DNA of 64,000 bases from Cyanidiococcus yangmingshanensis (taxonomy: Eukaryota > Rhodophyta > Bangiophyceae > Cyanidiales > Cyanidiaceae): assembly GCA_013995675.1 (NCBI GenBank), contig VWRR01000017.1:310001-374000 (forward strand), in the 5' to 3' direction. The translations under genes were made by a program, and so were the position numbers. The notes below the pieces were generated by a model. It saw only the letters and a program-made list of their open reading frames with translations, did no database searches and was not told the DNA's origin. Each line of letters begins with the position of its first letter. The first letter of the stretch is position 1. Shown here in pieces: positions 32,387 to 41,546 of the stretch.

Positions 32387-33979
32387 GGATCGCTCGTGCC
32401 CGAGTGTGATGAATTTGGTTTTCCGCTCGAGAAATCCGTACGTTCATGGTCTGGCCGATAGCGCATGCTTGTCAGGTCACTGATTGCTGCGATACCTACG
32501 GCGCTTGTGATTGTTGTTGCGGCCATGAAGCGGTCACAGCTTGTACGACGAAGTGTCCAAATATCTAAATACTACTCATTTTGGTCCGCGGAGGCGCTTG
32601 GAGGGAAACTAAACAAGGACCCTTAGCGTCGATCTCGAGTCTGATTCAGGGTGCGCGTCTCTGGCGCTGAGAGAACTCGCGCTAGGCTACGCGAATACTA
32701 CAACGGACGCTAATCCCCAGAAATAGGATGATAGAGTCACTTTGATGCACTGCGTCTTTGACACTGGGCAGTGACGCTTCTTATCCCTCACAATTGGATC
32801 CAGGGTTGCTCATAGGACAGGAAGCTCAAATCTCTGTTCAGCCTGGTAGATAGATGACTGCTGCATTTGGCAGGGCCCTGAACCTCCCACTGCAAACGTG
32901 CTACGATGAATCTCGCCCTGCTCTAGTCCCTTGGTCGTCTGGCACGGAGTGAAATGCGATCCCAAAGCAAACATGCGGTTTCAAAACAACCCGAGAAGAT
33001 ATCCCAATGGCATCGATGTTTTCGACCCAGCCACTGCGGGTACTTTCACCCATCAGATGCCTAGATGGGTCTCGCTTCACGCAGCCTCTCGTGGTGCCTT
33101 GCAAGAATTTCATCTCTAAAGATTCAATTTCGTCGATAGCAAGCTCGATCTTCAGGAACTTGTCTGTTATCATTCCAGCCACTTTCACGAGCGTTCCGTT
33201 CACTAGCGTTTGATCTTTGCTCATGGAGCGTACCCTAACCGCGCGATTCGTCGCGGAGTCTGCTAGCAGCGCCCGAGCTTGATTGTATATCTCTGGAACA
33301 AAATCGAGTCCAAGATTTTTCACCAGACACAAAACTGGGAGGACTCTTCATTATTCACACCGACAAGGGAAGCGTGAACCATGGATTCGTCTGGTTCGGT
33401 TACAGAAAAAGGCCAGCGTAGACTTGACTCGTTGTGTTCGAGAGCGCGCAAATTCGACGCCGCTCGAACACCGAAACACTCTCGGTGGAACGAAACATCT
33501 CAATCATCGATGATTTAAAAGAAGATGTCAATGTCCAGTTTTCGTCGATGGGCGGCCCTCGGAGAAAGACCGCGAACGCCAAGACTCGTGTACCGCTAGC
33601 TGCACCCAGCCGCTACGAACCGGCTCAGCGACACAGTTCTTCTCTTGAACAAACGATTCTTTTCCGCACAGTACACGTCCAAGCGATTTCTTATACAGAT
33701 ACGCATCTAGACGTGCTCGATAGAGCGAAAATGTCTCGGCTGCTCGCTCGATCGCTTTGAGGCAGGCATCGGCTAGCCGTCACTGCCGAAGGAGTGCTGG
33801 TGGCCGATACGGCCGCGGCCAGTCCAAGTCGATGTTGCGGACGTTTCTGGGCACCTCATTCCTCGTTCGTTTGGCTTGGAGCTGCATTGTAGCTGTGATA
33901 ATTGGCACCAACTTGGAAAGAAAGCACGGTTTCCATTCTACAACCATTTTGTGGTGTCTAAGAAGTGCCAGTATCGTTC
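32387..33979. other. Intergenic, 1.59 kb, with one weak minus-strand ORF
   Basis: Apart from the possible ORF at 32901-33221 listed separately, no coding sequence, repeat or RNA gene is recognisable. Confidence 0.5.
32901..33221 (-). CDS. Possible small protein, faintly BAG-domain-like
   Basis: The 107-codon frame starts at an ATG at 33221; the frame is open to 33332 but begins there only at a TTG. The segment LVKVAGMITDKFLKIELAID, followed by EIESLEMKFLQG, looks like an amphipathic helical pair, and its KFLKI/LD/IE spacing resembles the third helix of BAG domains. The rest shows no known motif. It may be chance, a small gene or a decayed exon. Confidence 0.2.
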   Translation of the reverse strand, partial: SKDQTLVNGTLVKVAGMITDKFLKIELAIDEIESLEMKFLQGTTRGCVKRDPSRHLMGESTRSGWVENIDAIGISSRVVLKPHVCFGIAFHSVPDDQGTRAGRDSS

Positions 33980-36649
33980 ATGGCGAAAACGATGGCACGT
34001 GTGCCGAACCTGCAGTTCTGCAACTGCGCGACGTGGCGCTCGAACAGCGTTGGGTTTGCACTGAACCGTGCAACTCAAAGAATTCGTGACTTGTATGGGT
34101 CTACAGGCGCTACACTTCAGCGTCGACTTAGGTTGCGTCCGTTAGTGAGTGCTCGACGAGGCCGTGGTAATGGCTGTGGAAACTGGCGCGCCTGCGATGC
34201 GGACCCAAAACGTCAAGATCGAGACTCCCGAACTGAGCGTTCATCCTGGCTCGCAGAACCGAGTGAGGGCGAGTCAAGCTGGGGTCACGCCCTCTGGATG
34301 CTTCGATCCCAGCTTTTTCGAACTCGAGTGCGCCTGCTCGGTCGGTATGTGTCGGCCTCATGGCTGGCAGCGTACGTCTTGCTTTTCATCTGGCTGATAT
34401 CGCCACATTTCTCAGCCGCTGTGCGACTGGAGCGTCCTGTTCAGCTGGGGATTCTGTTGCTGCTCATTGCTGATGTTGCATGGGGTCTTGGTTGGCTCTT
34501 TCGAGGTGGTGGCTCGAAACCTTATACTCCCTTGGTACCGCCAGGAGAACTGGACTGGAAGTGCACGCTCGGAGAGTATTTTCCAGCGAGAGAGCGTAAC
34601 CAGCAGGGTCACTCCCTGGGCTTTTGGTGGTTCGTTCATACAGTGAACAACGGCGCGTTGTGGCTGCTCTGCGCGCTCAATGCGATGGCCTGGTCCAGGG
34701 TGCCTATGGTTAACCAGGCGCAGGTAGGACTTGGACGGAATGCGCCTATCTTTTCGGGGGGCGCTCAGAGCCTCGTATCCATCGTGCAGAGTTTTGCATG
34801 GCAGAGCCTCTCTGCCTCAGTGCTGACGTTGACGCTGGCCTCTTTGGCATTTCTACTCGTCACAGCCTTGTTTCTGCATCCGACGACGCGTTACGGAACT
34901 AGTTCTGGAGTTGTCGCTCGCGCTGCGTACGGCCATCGCGGGGGACGTATCCTTTTCTGCAGCACACGTATCTTTGTTGCGCTTATTCTGTATGGCATTA
35001 CATCGGCATTTGGGGCGGCCTGCATGGCTGAGGCGGCTGCAGGGCTCTTGCCGAGCCTATGGCCACTCATCCGACGAGTGGCCTGGCTGCAATCGCTAGG
35101 CGGGACCCAGTGGGACGCCCGGTCGGCAGGAAGACTGGCGTTTTACCTCCTACAGATAGGGTTGCTGTTCAAAAGCGGGCCATTCGCTAGACAACAGACG
35201 CTGGTAGTGTTGGCGCCGTATGGTGAAGAGCCGCCTTTGTGGGGGCTCCTGCGGCTACCCTCTTCCGAAAAGAGTGACGATCCTGAACACCGGCACATCG
35301 TACCCGCGTATGCAAGGAGCGTAACCAACGCAGCCATTTTGAGTCGAACAATTGCACCGATATGCTGGTTGGTTGGCTCCCTGATCGCGCTGTATGGTCT
35401 CGTGCCAACCGTGATCCCCATGGCAGCGTCTGTGTTCTGGAATCGTTCAATATGGAGCGGCCTGTTGGGGCAAGTTGCAGCGTACCGTGTTTTTGATCCA
35501 TCGATGATGCTGCCGTTGACGTCATTCGTGGCGAGCGCGCTAGCACTGCCGCTTTTGACGTACGGCGATGTAGCCAGGGCTGCAAAGGATCAGATGCATC
35601 AGCTCGTAGGCGTCGCTCTCGGGGTTGTTCCGACCGTTCTCTTCATGAGCTATGTATGCCATATGCTTTGGGGATTCGCGCCCATCACTGCACTGGAGCG
35701 ATTGTTCGCACCAACAACGCTCGTGCCTGGTGCGCTTTCCTGGACGCAACCGGTTGCAGCGTTGTGTTTTGCGATGGCAATGCTCCTGTCGAACAATACC
35801 ATTCATCTAATGCCTGCGCGTCGCTCTCTCGAGAAATTTTTCGGTCACGGCCTACTCACCAGAGTGATCATGGCATCGCTCGCATTCGCGGCGATATTCA
35901 TCGCGGCGAGCCCGTTGGGCAAGTGGCTCTTTCTTCGACCAGACGGGCTGCAGCAGATCGTACTGCCTCTCATTGGGACAGTAACAGGAGCGCTAACAGG
36001 CCTTATGACTGCGGACTATTTTCTTTTTCGACGCACTAGTTTGCGCTTTTTGGACCTCTACCGAGAGTGGAACTCTGCGTATTGGTATGACATACGAGGT
36101 CGAGGCGAACACGAAACGGCCTATTTCGTCCACAAACTCACGCTGGGTATCGCAGCCATCGGGCTTGTGCAGTTCCTCAGCGGAAGACTGCTTCAAACGA
36201 CGCTTGATCACATCGCTTCAGTGCATGCATTTTTGCTGCGTTGGCTCTCCGCTCCGGTCGCGTACTCTTTGACCCAGCACCTGATGCGCTTTGCAAAAAT
36301 TCTGTTGAGTCTCGAATTGAATCTCATCAAGTCGGCCTGGGGTAGCGCGTTTCTCTTTGGTTTCGTGTTCGCTGGCGGTGCGTACTACCTAATTTGTTTT
36401 ATTCAACGTCGCTGGCATATCCCTTTTGCAGCGCTTTTGCGCATCATTTTTTTGGGAAGTCCATTTCCCTACAGTGAAAGTGAGACCAACACGCGTCCCG
36501 CCGACATCGGCCAAGCGTTCTCCGTAGTGGCACAGGTGGCCCTCGTCGGAATTCACCGAACCTCGAATGGCGACGGCAGCACCGACGCTCTTTGTGCTTC
36601 GAGCTCGACAGCATCGGATCTTGTGAGGCGCTGGTGGCCAAGCAAATAG
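33980..36649 (+). CDS. NCS1-like (nucleobase-cation symporter-1) membrane permease, oversized
   Basis: About 889 residues from the ATG at 33980, versus 450-600 for usual NCS1 proteins. After an Arg-rich N-terminus of about 125 residues, roughly twelve hydrophobic segments follow. The best family match is in the C-terminal half. WTQPVAALCFAMAMLLSNNT, then HLMPARRSL resembles NCS1 helix 8. GTVTGALTGLMTADYFLFRR, with RFLDLYREWNSAYWYD, matches the helix 10 and loop signature (DYFLVRR, then LYxxxGxYWY). An N-terminal block GHSLGFWWFVHTVNNGALW could correspond to the RTWGWW/FW region. NCS1 carriers import purines, pyrimidines, allantoin or related compounds across the plasma membrane with H+ or Na+. 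Substrate cannot be read from sequence. The function rests mainly on the second half; another APC-fold permease is possible. Confidence 0.65.
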   Translation: MAKTMARVPNLQFCNCATWRSNSVGFALNRATQRIRDLYGSTGATLQRRLRLRPLVSARRGRGNGCGNWRACDADPKRQDRDSRTERSSWLAEPSEGESSWGHALWMLRSQLFRTRVRLLGRYVSASWLAAYVLLFIWLISPHFSAAVRLERPVQLGILLLLIADVAWGLGWLFRGGGSKPYTPLVPPGELDWKCTLGEYFPARERNQQGHSLGFWWFVHTVNNGALWLLCALNAMAWSRVPMVNQAQVGLGRNAPIFSGGAQSLVSIVQSFAWQSLSASVLTLTLASLAFLLVTALFLHPTTRYGTSSGVVARAAYGHRGGRILFCSTRIFVALILYGITSAFGAACMAEAAAGLLPSLWPLIRRVAWLQSLGGTQWDARSAGRLAFYLLQIGLLFKSGPFARQQTLVVLAPYGEEPPLWGLLRLPSSEKSDDPEHRHIVPAYARSVTNAAILSRTIAPICWLVGSLIALYGLVPTVIPMAASVFWNRSIWSGLLGQVAAYRVFDPSMMLPLTSFVASALALPLLTYGDVARAAKDQMHQLVGVALGVVPTVLFMSYVCHMLWGFAPITALERLFAPTTLVPGALSWTQPVAALCFAMAMLLSNNTIHLMPARRSLEKFFGHGLLTRVIMASLAFAAIFIAASPLGKWLFLRPDGLQQIVLPLIGTVTGALTGLMTADYFLFRRTSLRFLDLYREWNSAYWYDIRGRGEHETAYFVHKLTLGIAAIGLVQFLSGRLLQTTLDHIASVHAFLLRWLSAPVAYSLTQHLMRFAKILLSLELNLIKSAWGSAFLFGFVFAGGAYYLICFIQRRWHIPFAALLRIIFLGSPFPYSESETNTRPADIGQAFSVVAQVALVGIHRTSNGDGSTDALCASSSTASDLVRRWWPSK

Positions 36650-37179
36650 CGGTCTGTGTAATTTGGGGCTCTTGGTAGACTGATTCGAGGCCAGACTCCT
36701 GCATAGAGTCATCGAATTTGAGTGGCTCATCTCGCGCACACGTATTGCGGACCTATATCAGAAGAGGTACGACACCGCCTTCTGCGCTAACTGATTGCAC
36801 GACAAGAGTCGTGCATGGCCTAACCAGGTGGTTATTCGTTCCTATTGACTGAGCTGATGTGAATGCAGCATACATCATCACGGATCGGGTTTGATACAGC
36901 ATCCGGGTGCGCGTGATCGGCATCGACCGCGAACGTTCTGTGCAATCGTGCTTCACTCGGGTTTACTTTATTCATGAGCAAAAGCGCTCACTGAAAAGTC
37001 TGAAAAGGTGGCCAAGTACCATGAGTGCTCAGATGACCATGTTGCCGCGTCCTTGCGGGTGGCATGGGGCGTCTTCAATCAACGACACGGAAGTAGCGGG
37101 CGCGCGTTGCCGCATCCAGCCAAGGCCGGTCTCATCCGCTTCACCGTGTTTTCGAACGATACCTGCACATCCTGAAGAT
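36650..37179. other. Intergenic, 530 bp, convergent gene ends
   Basis: This lies between the permease stop and the CENP-S/MHF1 stop. Nothing recognisable was seen. Confidence 0.6.
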
Positions 37180-37569
37180 TCAGAACAGGGATGATTCGGG
37201 AGGAGGCCTGTTCCCTGGAGTCTCAAGAGCGAGCTCTACCTCGGTTTCTCGATTGGATTGCTTCAGTTCCTCCTCGAGCTCCCGAAGCAAGTCAGGGTTC
37301 CGACGTGCGCAGAGCATCACATCAGCGGTCATGATTCGCTGCCGTTTCGCATGCCGGGCGAAAGCGACCAGATCAGGCACCATCGAGCGCATGATGTACC
37401 CCCAAACGAGCTCTGCTATTGCCAACAGCGCGTTATCCTCAAAGTGCACCTTACCGGCATGCCTCTGCTCAAGATCTTCCGCGAGACGCAGCACCAACTC
37501 CAGTGTTTGTTGTTGTTCTGGCAGCGGACTTGCTTCCTCCTCTTCTGGAGGTTGATTTCCTTTCGGCAT
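37180..37569 (-). CDS. CENPS: CENP-S/MHF1 histone-fold protein
   Basis: The protein is 129 residues from the ATG at 37569 (MPKGNQPPEEEE). The histone fold covers most of it. FEDNALLAIAELVWGYIMRS and DLVAFARHAKRQRIMTADV match human MHF1 (QTIAAISELTFRQC, EMFARHAKRTTINTEDV), and CARRNPDLLRELEEEL matches LARRSNSLLKYI. MHF1 pairs with MHF2/CENP-X both in the inner kinetochore CENP-T-W-S-X complex and in FANCM-dependent fork repair. The partner gene is not in this window. It diverges from ROMO1 across a 330-bp region with a microsatellite. Confidence 0.92.
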   Translation of the reverse strand: MPKGNQPPEEEEASPLPEQQQTLELVLRLAEDLEQRHAGKVHFEDNALLAIAELVWGYIMRSMVPDLVAFARHAKRQRIMTADVMLCARRNPDLLRELEEELKQSNRETEVELALETPGNRPPPESSLF

Positions 37570-37632
37570 AAACGTTGTGTCTGACGACCTCACAGACACG
37601 CACAGGACTAATTCACTGTTCTGTATCTACCT

Positions 37633-37707
37633 ATGTATATATGCGTGTATGCGTGTATATGCGTGTATGCGTGTGTATGCGTGTATGCGTGTATGCGTGT
37701 GCGTGTT
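37633..37707 (+). repeat. GTATGC-type microsatellite
   Basis: About 75 bp of alternating GTATGC, GTGTATGC and GTGC units lie in the divergent region between the CENP-S and ROMO1 genes. Small frames through it are artefacts of the repeat. Confidence 0.9.
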
Positions 37708-37898
37708 GGATCCATTGCCAACCTGGTATTGGTTCCCGCCAAACACGCCCAGGCACGCACGCACGCGCGTCGTGATTGTCTAGTGGCCGCCGCTGGTTTC
37801 CCTCGCGCCCGTACGACGACCCAGATTTCTCTGATTGGTTGACGGCGCCCTTGTTGCCTCGTGCAGACATCGTCGGGGTTGTTTGGCTCGGACTCGTC

Positions 37899-38138
37899 AT
37901 GCCTGTAAATGATGCGTGTCTGCGTAAGATTGAGTATGGTGCTATGCTTGGCGGTGCTGTGGGAGCCACTTTTGGAGCGTTATTCGGAGGTTATGAGGCC
38001 TCGCGATATCGGAGCATCTCGGTGGCGCAGCGAGTCGGATTGGCGACTCGGGCGACGCTTGGTGGAGCAGCTGTGTTCGGCTTCTTCCTTGCTGTGGGAA
38101 CTGCCATCCGTGGTTGTGGTGGAGCGGACCGATTCTGA
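37899..38138 (+). CDS. ROMO1: ROMO1/Mgr2 mitochondrial inner-membrane protein
   Basis: Starting at the ATG at 37899 gives exactly 79 residues, the length of human ROMO1. The sequence CLRKIEYGAMLGGAVGATFG, then ALFGGYEASRYR and GGAAVFGFFLAVGTAIRGC matches ROMO1 (CFDRVKMGFVMGCAVGMAAG, then GTFGTFMAIGMGIRC) across both glycine-rich helices. The frame is open 41 codons further upstream but without an ATG. Mgr2/ROMO1 couples to the TIM23 protein-import channel and controls lateral sorting of preproteins into the inner membrane; in animals ROMO1 is also linked to reactive oxygen and OPA1 processing. Confidence 0.95.
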   Translation: MPVNDACLRKIEYGAMLGGAVGATFGALFGGYEASRYRSISVAQRVGLATRATLGGAAVFGFFLAVGTAIRGCGGADRF

Positions 38139-38967
38139 CGCTGGGCGCTGACTCGTTGGAAATGCGACTAGGAACAGAGTGTTCGTGGAGCTTACTCGGG
38201 CGCTAAGGGTATCTCTTGAGGCGACTTGAACGCCGAGTTGAGTGTTCCTTTGGAAACGCTTACATGGTTTTATTGGATGGACGGGTGTATCCGTTCAGGT
38301 AATGGAAACAGGAACCGATAGGTTTCTTTGAAGAGACGTATTCATAATGTCGAGGTTCGTGTTGACTCAACGGAGGCTCTCGGTTTCGAACGGCTTGCAC
38401 GATGGCCACCGGCTTCAATCGCGATCACAACCAAACGATGATCAGAAATAGACCGACGCTGATGGTATTCCCTCGAGCGGAACGAGACTGATGCTCGGTA
38501 TCGCTACCGGTCCCGAAATTTTTCGCTCGAATACGTCTCGTACCGGTGTGCCTGGATGAAGGTATCGACGCTCGTCGTTCATCCTCCCGCATTGTTTTCC
38601 AAATAGCTGACCGATTATGATTCGCCAACATACCTTTTAGAAGCATGCCAAGCGTTCGTGTGGACAAGCATCATCCATGGCGCGGGTTTCATTGATTGGG
38701 CGCGTTTGCTCGGAAGCGACGAGATCATCGGAGCATGGTCGTAACCGCGCACTCCATGAGAGTATTCGTGAATGCGATTGGTCGTCGGTACGGCTTTCGC
38801 GCAACAGGTTTCAGAACGACAGCCTCAATAGCAAGCTTTCTCGCCAAGACTGGACACTGATTTGCGAACAATGTACACAACCCATGGGAGAGCATGAGGA
38901 TTACTAAGAGATCGATCCGGCTTTTCGACACAACGATAGGCTACCGACCATCTAAGCAAGGCGCACA
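38139..38967. other. Intergenic, 829 bp, convergent gene ends
   Basis: This lies between the ROMO1 stop and the aminopeptidase stop. Only short unrelated frames occur; nothing is recognised. Confidence 0.6.
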
Positions 38968-40743
38968 TCATGTAGCATGATCCTCTTCACGAAAGAAATG
39001 CAAAAAGTTTTGCAAAACGCGCACCGTATACCAGAGATCGCGGATATGCGCTGTCTCTCGAATCGAATGCATCGAGAGACTCGGTGCACCGATATCCACC
39101 GTACGCAAACCAGTGCCCGCGGCCACAATAGGACCAATGGTGCTACCACACGGTAAATCGTTGCGCACGACAAATTCCTGCAATGGTATCGATGGGTGGC
39201 TGCGCTGCGCAAGCGCGCGGATGAGGTGCGCACTATACCCATCTGTTGCGTAGCGTTGGTTGGCGTTGATCTTGAGAACAGGCCCGTGACCGAGAGTCGG
39301 TCGATGTCCGCTCTCGTGCTTTTCGGCATAATTGGGGTGCACTGCGTGGGCCATATCGAGGCTGATCAGGAACGAGCGATGAATCGTGCTCTGGACTGTA
39401 TCCTCAAGAATACTCGCATTGGGTATCTCGTTCGCGAGGCATGCCAAAAGCCGTCGAATGAGATCGCTGACCAAGGGAGAGGCAGCGCCCTGGGCACTTC
39501 CGCTGCCGCACTCTTCATGGTCAAAAAGCGCCACCATACAAATTGAGGATTCTAGCGAATCATCCCTCGTCGATTCGGATGGAAGCGACGTCAACGCCTC
39601 GAGCGCAGCGAAGCATGAGAAGAGGTTGTCTATTCGTGGTGCGAAGATGAATTCTTCCTGGATACCCCCGAGGCATGCTGGCTGAACGTCCGCCAGGCAC
39701 AGATCAAAGTCGTGGATTGTGATTTCATCCGAGGCAGGATCGTCGCCACTCGCTGATCCGGTCGAGGAGCAGCATTCTTCCTGGAGCACCCGCGTGAGTG
39801 CTTGCACCAGCGCCGAGGAATGGCGCCCATCGGTGCTACAATCATCATCCTTGGAGGATACTGCTTTGGTGGCAGCGATCGGCACCAGATGTGTCTGCCG
39901 GTTCGGAGCAAAGCTCTGGTTAACTTCTCGATCCAGATGAATTGCCAACGAAGGTACCCGCAAGATCGGCTTCTTGACATGAACGAGATTGTGCTCCCAG
40001 ATCGGTCCCTGCGCAGCATTCTTGGTCGGGGCATCCGGAGATGATCGGCGCCAGACGACTCTTCCGGCACACTTGAGGTCGCGGTCGAACCAGGTGTACC
40101 AGAGACCGCCTCCGTAGCACTCGACGGCCACCTTTTGGTAGTGTCCGTCGTCTGCACGGCTCCGTGGTTTGACTCGAAGACACGGAGAGTCTGTGTGTGC
40201 CCCAATAAGTCGAATGTCGCTGCCTTGATTGGCGTCTACCCGGAATCTGCGTCCAATGCGGAAAGCCACTATTGTTGATTGATTGCGAGTGAAGTAAAAC
40301 CGCCCTCCAGGTCTAATCTGCTGAATCCAGGAGCTATCTTCACGCAAAGAGGCATAACCAGCAGCGTCAAGGAGTTGCTTTGCGGCCTGTACAGCGTGGT
40401 AAGGAGACGGCGCTGCGTCAATAAAGTTCAGCAGCCGGCGTGCTAGTGCGTTCAGTGTGACCTCGTCTACCTCAGACTCCGTCTGTTTTTTCTCCATAGA
40501 GACAGCTTCTCTTCCTTTTGAGTCGTCACCCATGAAACTACAAAAATAGCTAGAGCGCCAAGTAAACCAGAGAGAACAACGCTCCCTGCTGCGAGGAAGA
40601 CGCCTTGCCGATAGTGGAACTGCTCGCGACAGGCGTCGCCCAACCGCGCTGAGCAAGACCGATGCTCTACGCAACCTTTTGGTCTCCAACAGGTCGGTGT
40701 AGATTCCGGGCATAAATACACTACCGCTGCTGCGTGAGGGCAT
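38968..40743 (-). CDS. DNPEP: Aspartyl aminopeptidase (M18 family)
   Basis: The protein is 591 residues from the ATG at 40743. It is an M18 zinc aminopeptidase with all metal and catalytic blocks: LIGAHTDSPCLRVKP (His ligand), PRIDNLFSCFAALEAL (bridging Asp), ALFDHEECGSGSAQGA (Glu catalytic and ligand), SLDMAHAVHPNY and DLPCGSTIGPI, with SMHSIRE near the end. It removes N-terminal Asp/Glu from peptides as a large tetrahedral oligomer, usually in the cytosol. The first 70 or so residues are Arg/Ser/Leu-rich before the internal MGDDSKGREA and could be an organelle-targeting extension or an untranslated part if a downstream ATG is used. Its start overlaps the end of an unknown upstream ORF by 23 bp. 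Confidence 0.95.
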   Translation of the reverse strand: MPSRSSGSVFMPGIYTDLLETKRLRRASVLLSAVGRRLSRAVPLSARRLPRSRERCSLWFTWRSSYFCSFMGDDSKGREAVSMEKKQTESEVDEVTLNALARRLLNFIDAAPSPYHAVQAAKQLLDAAGYASLREDSSWIQQIRPGGRFYFTRNQSTIVAFRIGRRFRVDANQGSDIRLIGAHTDSPCLRVKPRSRADDGHYQKVAVECYGGGLWYTWFDRDLKCAGRVVWRRSSPDAPTKNAAQGPIWEHNLVHVKKPILRVPSLAIHLDREVNQSFAPNRQTHLVPIAATKAVSSKDDDCSTDGRHSSALVQALTRVLQEECCSSTGSASGDDPASDEITIHDFDLCLADVQPACLGGIQEEFIFAPRIDNLFSCFAALEALTSLPSESTRDDSLESSICMVALFDHEECGSGSAQGAASPLVSDLIRRLLACLANEIPNASILEDTVQSTIHRSFLISLDMAHAVHPNYAEKHESGHRPTLGHGPVLKINANQRYATDGYSAHLIRALAQRSHPSIPLQEFVVRNDLPCGSTIGPIVAAGTGLRTVDIGAPSLSMHSIRETAHIRDLWYTVRVLQNFLHFFREEDHAT

Positions 40744-41125
40744 GCCTCCAGGTCAGCAGGCCCACGGTGCTCGAGCCATAGAGCACTCTGGGATGCAATG
40801 TAGCGACAGATGAAGGACGACCGTAGAGGTACCGGCGTCTGAGGCTTCGACCTCTGGCGACGACACGGCTACCTTTCTGAAGCACTCCCATGATGCATAT
40901 TTCTGTAATGTCCAAAGCGCCTTTCAAGAAACCGCGACGATGTGTGTCTGATAGGGGCATCGACAGCCTCCGCTCAGTCATTAGACGCTGCCACACTGAT
41001 TCAAATGGGACCTGGAAACAAGCTGCGACCAACGACTTTGCAAATCGATCTTGAAAGCAGGATGGAAAGTTATACCACGTGGTTACAAAGCGGAGCGTAA
41101 ACAGGATCTTCCCCAAAGGATACAT
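40721..41125 (-). CDS. Hypothetical protein overlapping the aminopeptidase start
   Basis: A 134-codon frame starts at an ATG at 41125 and ends inside the aminopeptidase coding start, with a 23-bp overlap in another frame. I recognise no domain. It is basic, with a moderately conserved-looking middle (CFQDRFAKSLVAACFQ, GFLKGALDITEICIMG). It could be a small gene, an upstream ORF on the aminopeptidase transcript or chance. Confidence 0.25.
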   Translation of the reverse strand: MYPLGKILFTLRFVTTWYNFPSCFQDRFAKSLVAACFQVPFESVWQRLMTERRLSMPLSDTHRRGFLKGALDITEICIMGVLQKGSRVVARGRSLRRRYLYGRPSSVATLHPRVLYGSSTVGLLTWRHALTQQR

Positions 41126-41288
41126 TTAGCGATGAATCCATTCACTCGAAACCTGAATACAAATAGACTTACATGCTAAGGTTATCGTAGACCGGGGCTC
41201 GTCTGCTCACCGAGCGTGGCAGGGGAGCGCGTTGGCGCGCGCGAACCGGCAACGCGGTTTGTCTACCGTGGCAGCGACACGCAACGCT

Positions 41289-41546
41289 ATGGCGACGTTT
41301 CGATCAAGACTCTGTGCGTTTTTCTTGGGTGCTGGGGTCACGGGTGCTTTCGGATTCTTGCGGCTGCACTATGATATTGTGAAAGCCAATGCGCTAGTGC
41401 GGCAAACTTTTACGGGTATCGAAGAGCACGTTCAGAGCCTCGATGAGCGGGCACTGAGACTAGAGACAGAGACAGAACGCCTGCGTAAACAGATCGAGCG
41501 GTTGCGGGTAGGTTCCGCATCCGGCGATGTCGACGCCAGCCTCTAG
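41289..41546 (+). CDS. Small single-pass membrane protein with coiled coil
   Basis: The protein is 85 residues from the ATG at 41289; the frame is open to a TTG at 41232. An N-terminal hydrophobic helix (LCAFFLGAGVTGAFGFLRLH) with a GxxxG-like pattern is followed by a strongly heptad-patterned coiled coil (EEHVQSLDERALRLETETER, then LRKQIERL). I do not recognise the family. The short basic N-terminus, glycine-rich membrane helix and coiled coil are typical of small mitochondrial or organellar inner-membrane proteins, which is inference. Confidence 0.55.
   Translation: MATFRSRLCAFFLGAGVTGAFGFLRLHYDIVKANALVRQTFTGIEEHVQSLDERALRLETETERLRKQIERLRVGSASGDVDASL

Noticed and set aside
37577-37783. Cys/Tyr-repeat ORF
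   Set aside because: It is a read-through of the GTATGC microsatellite.
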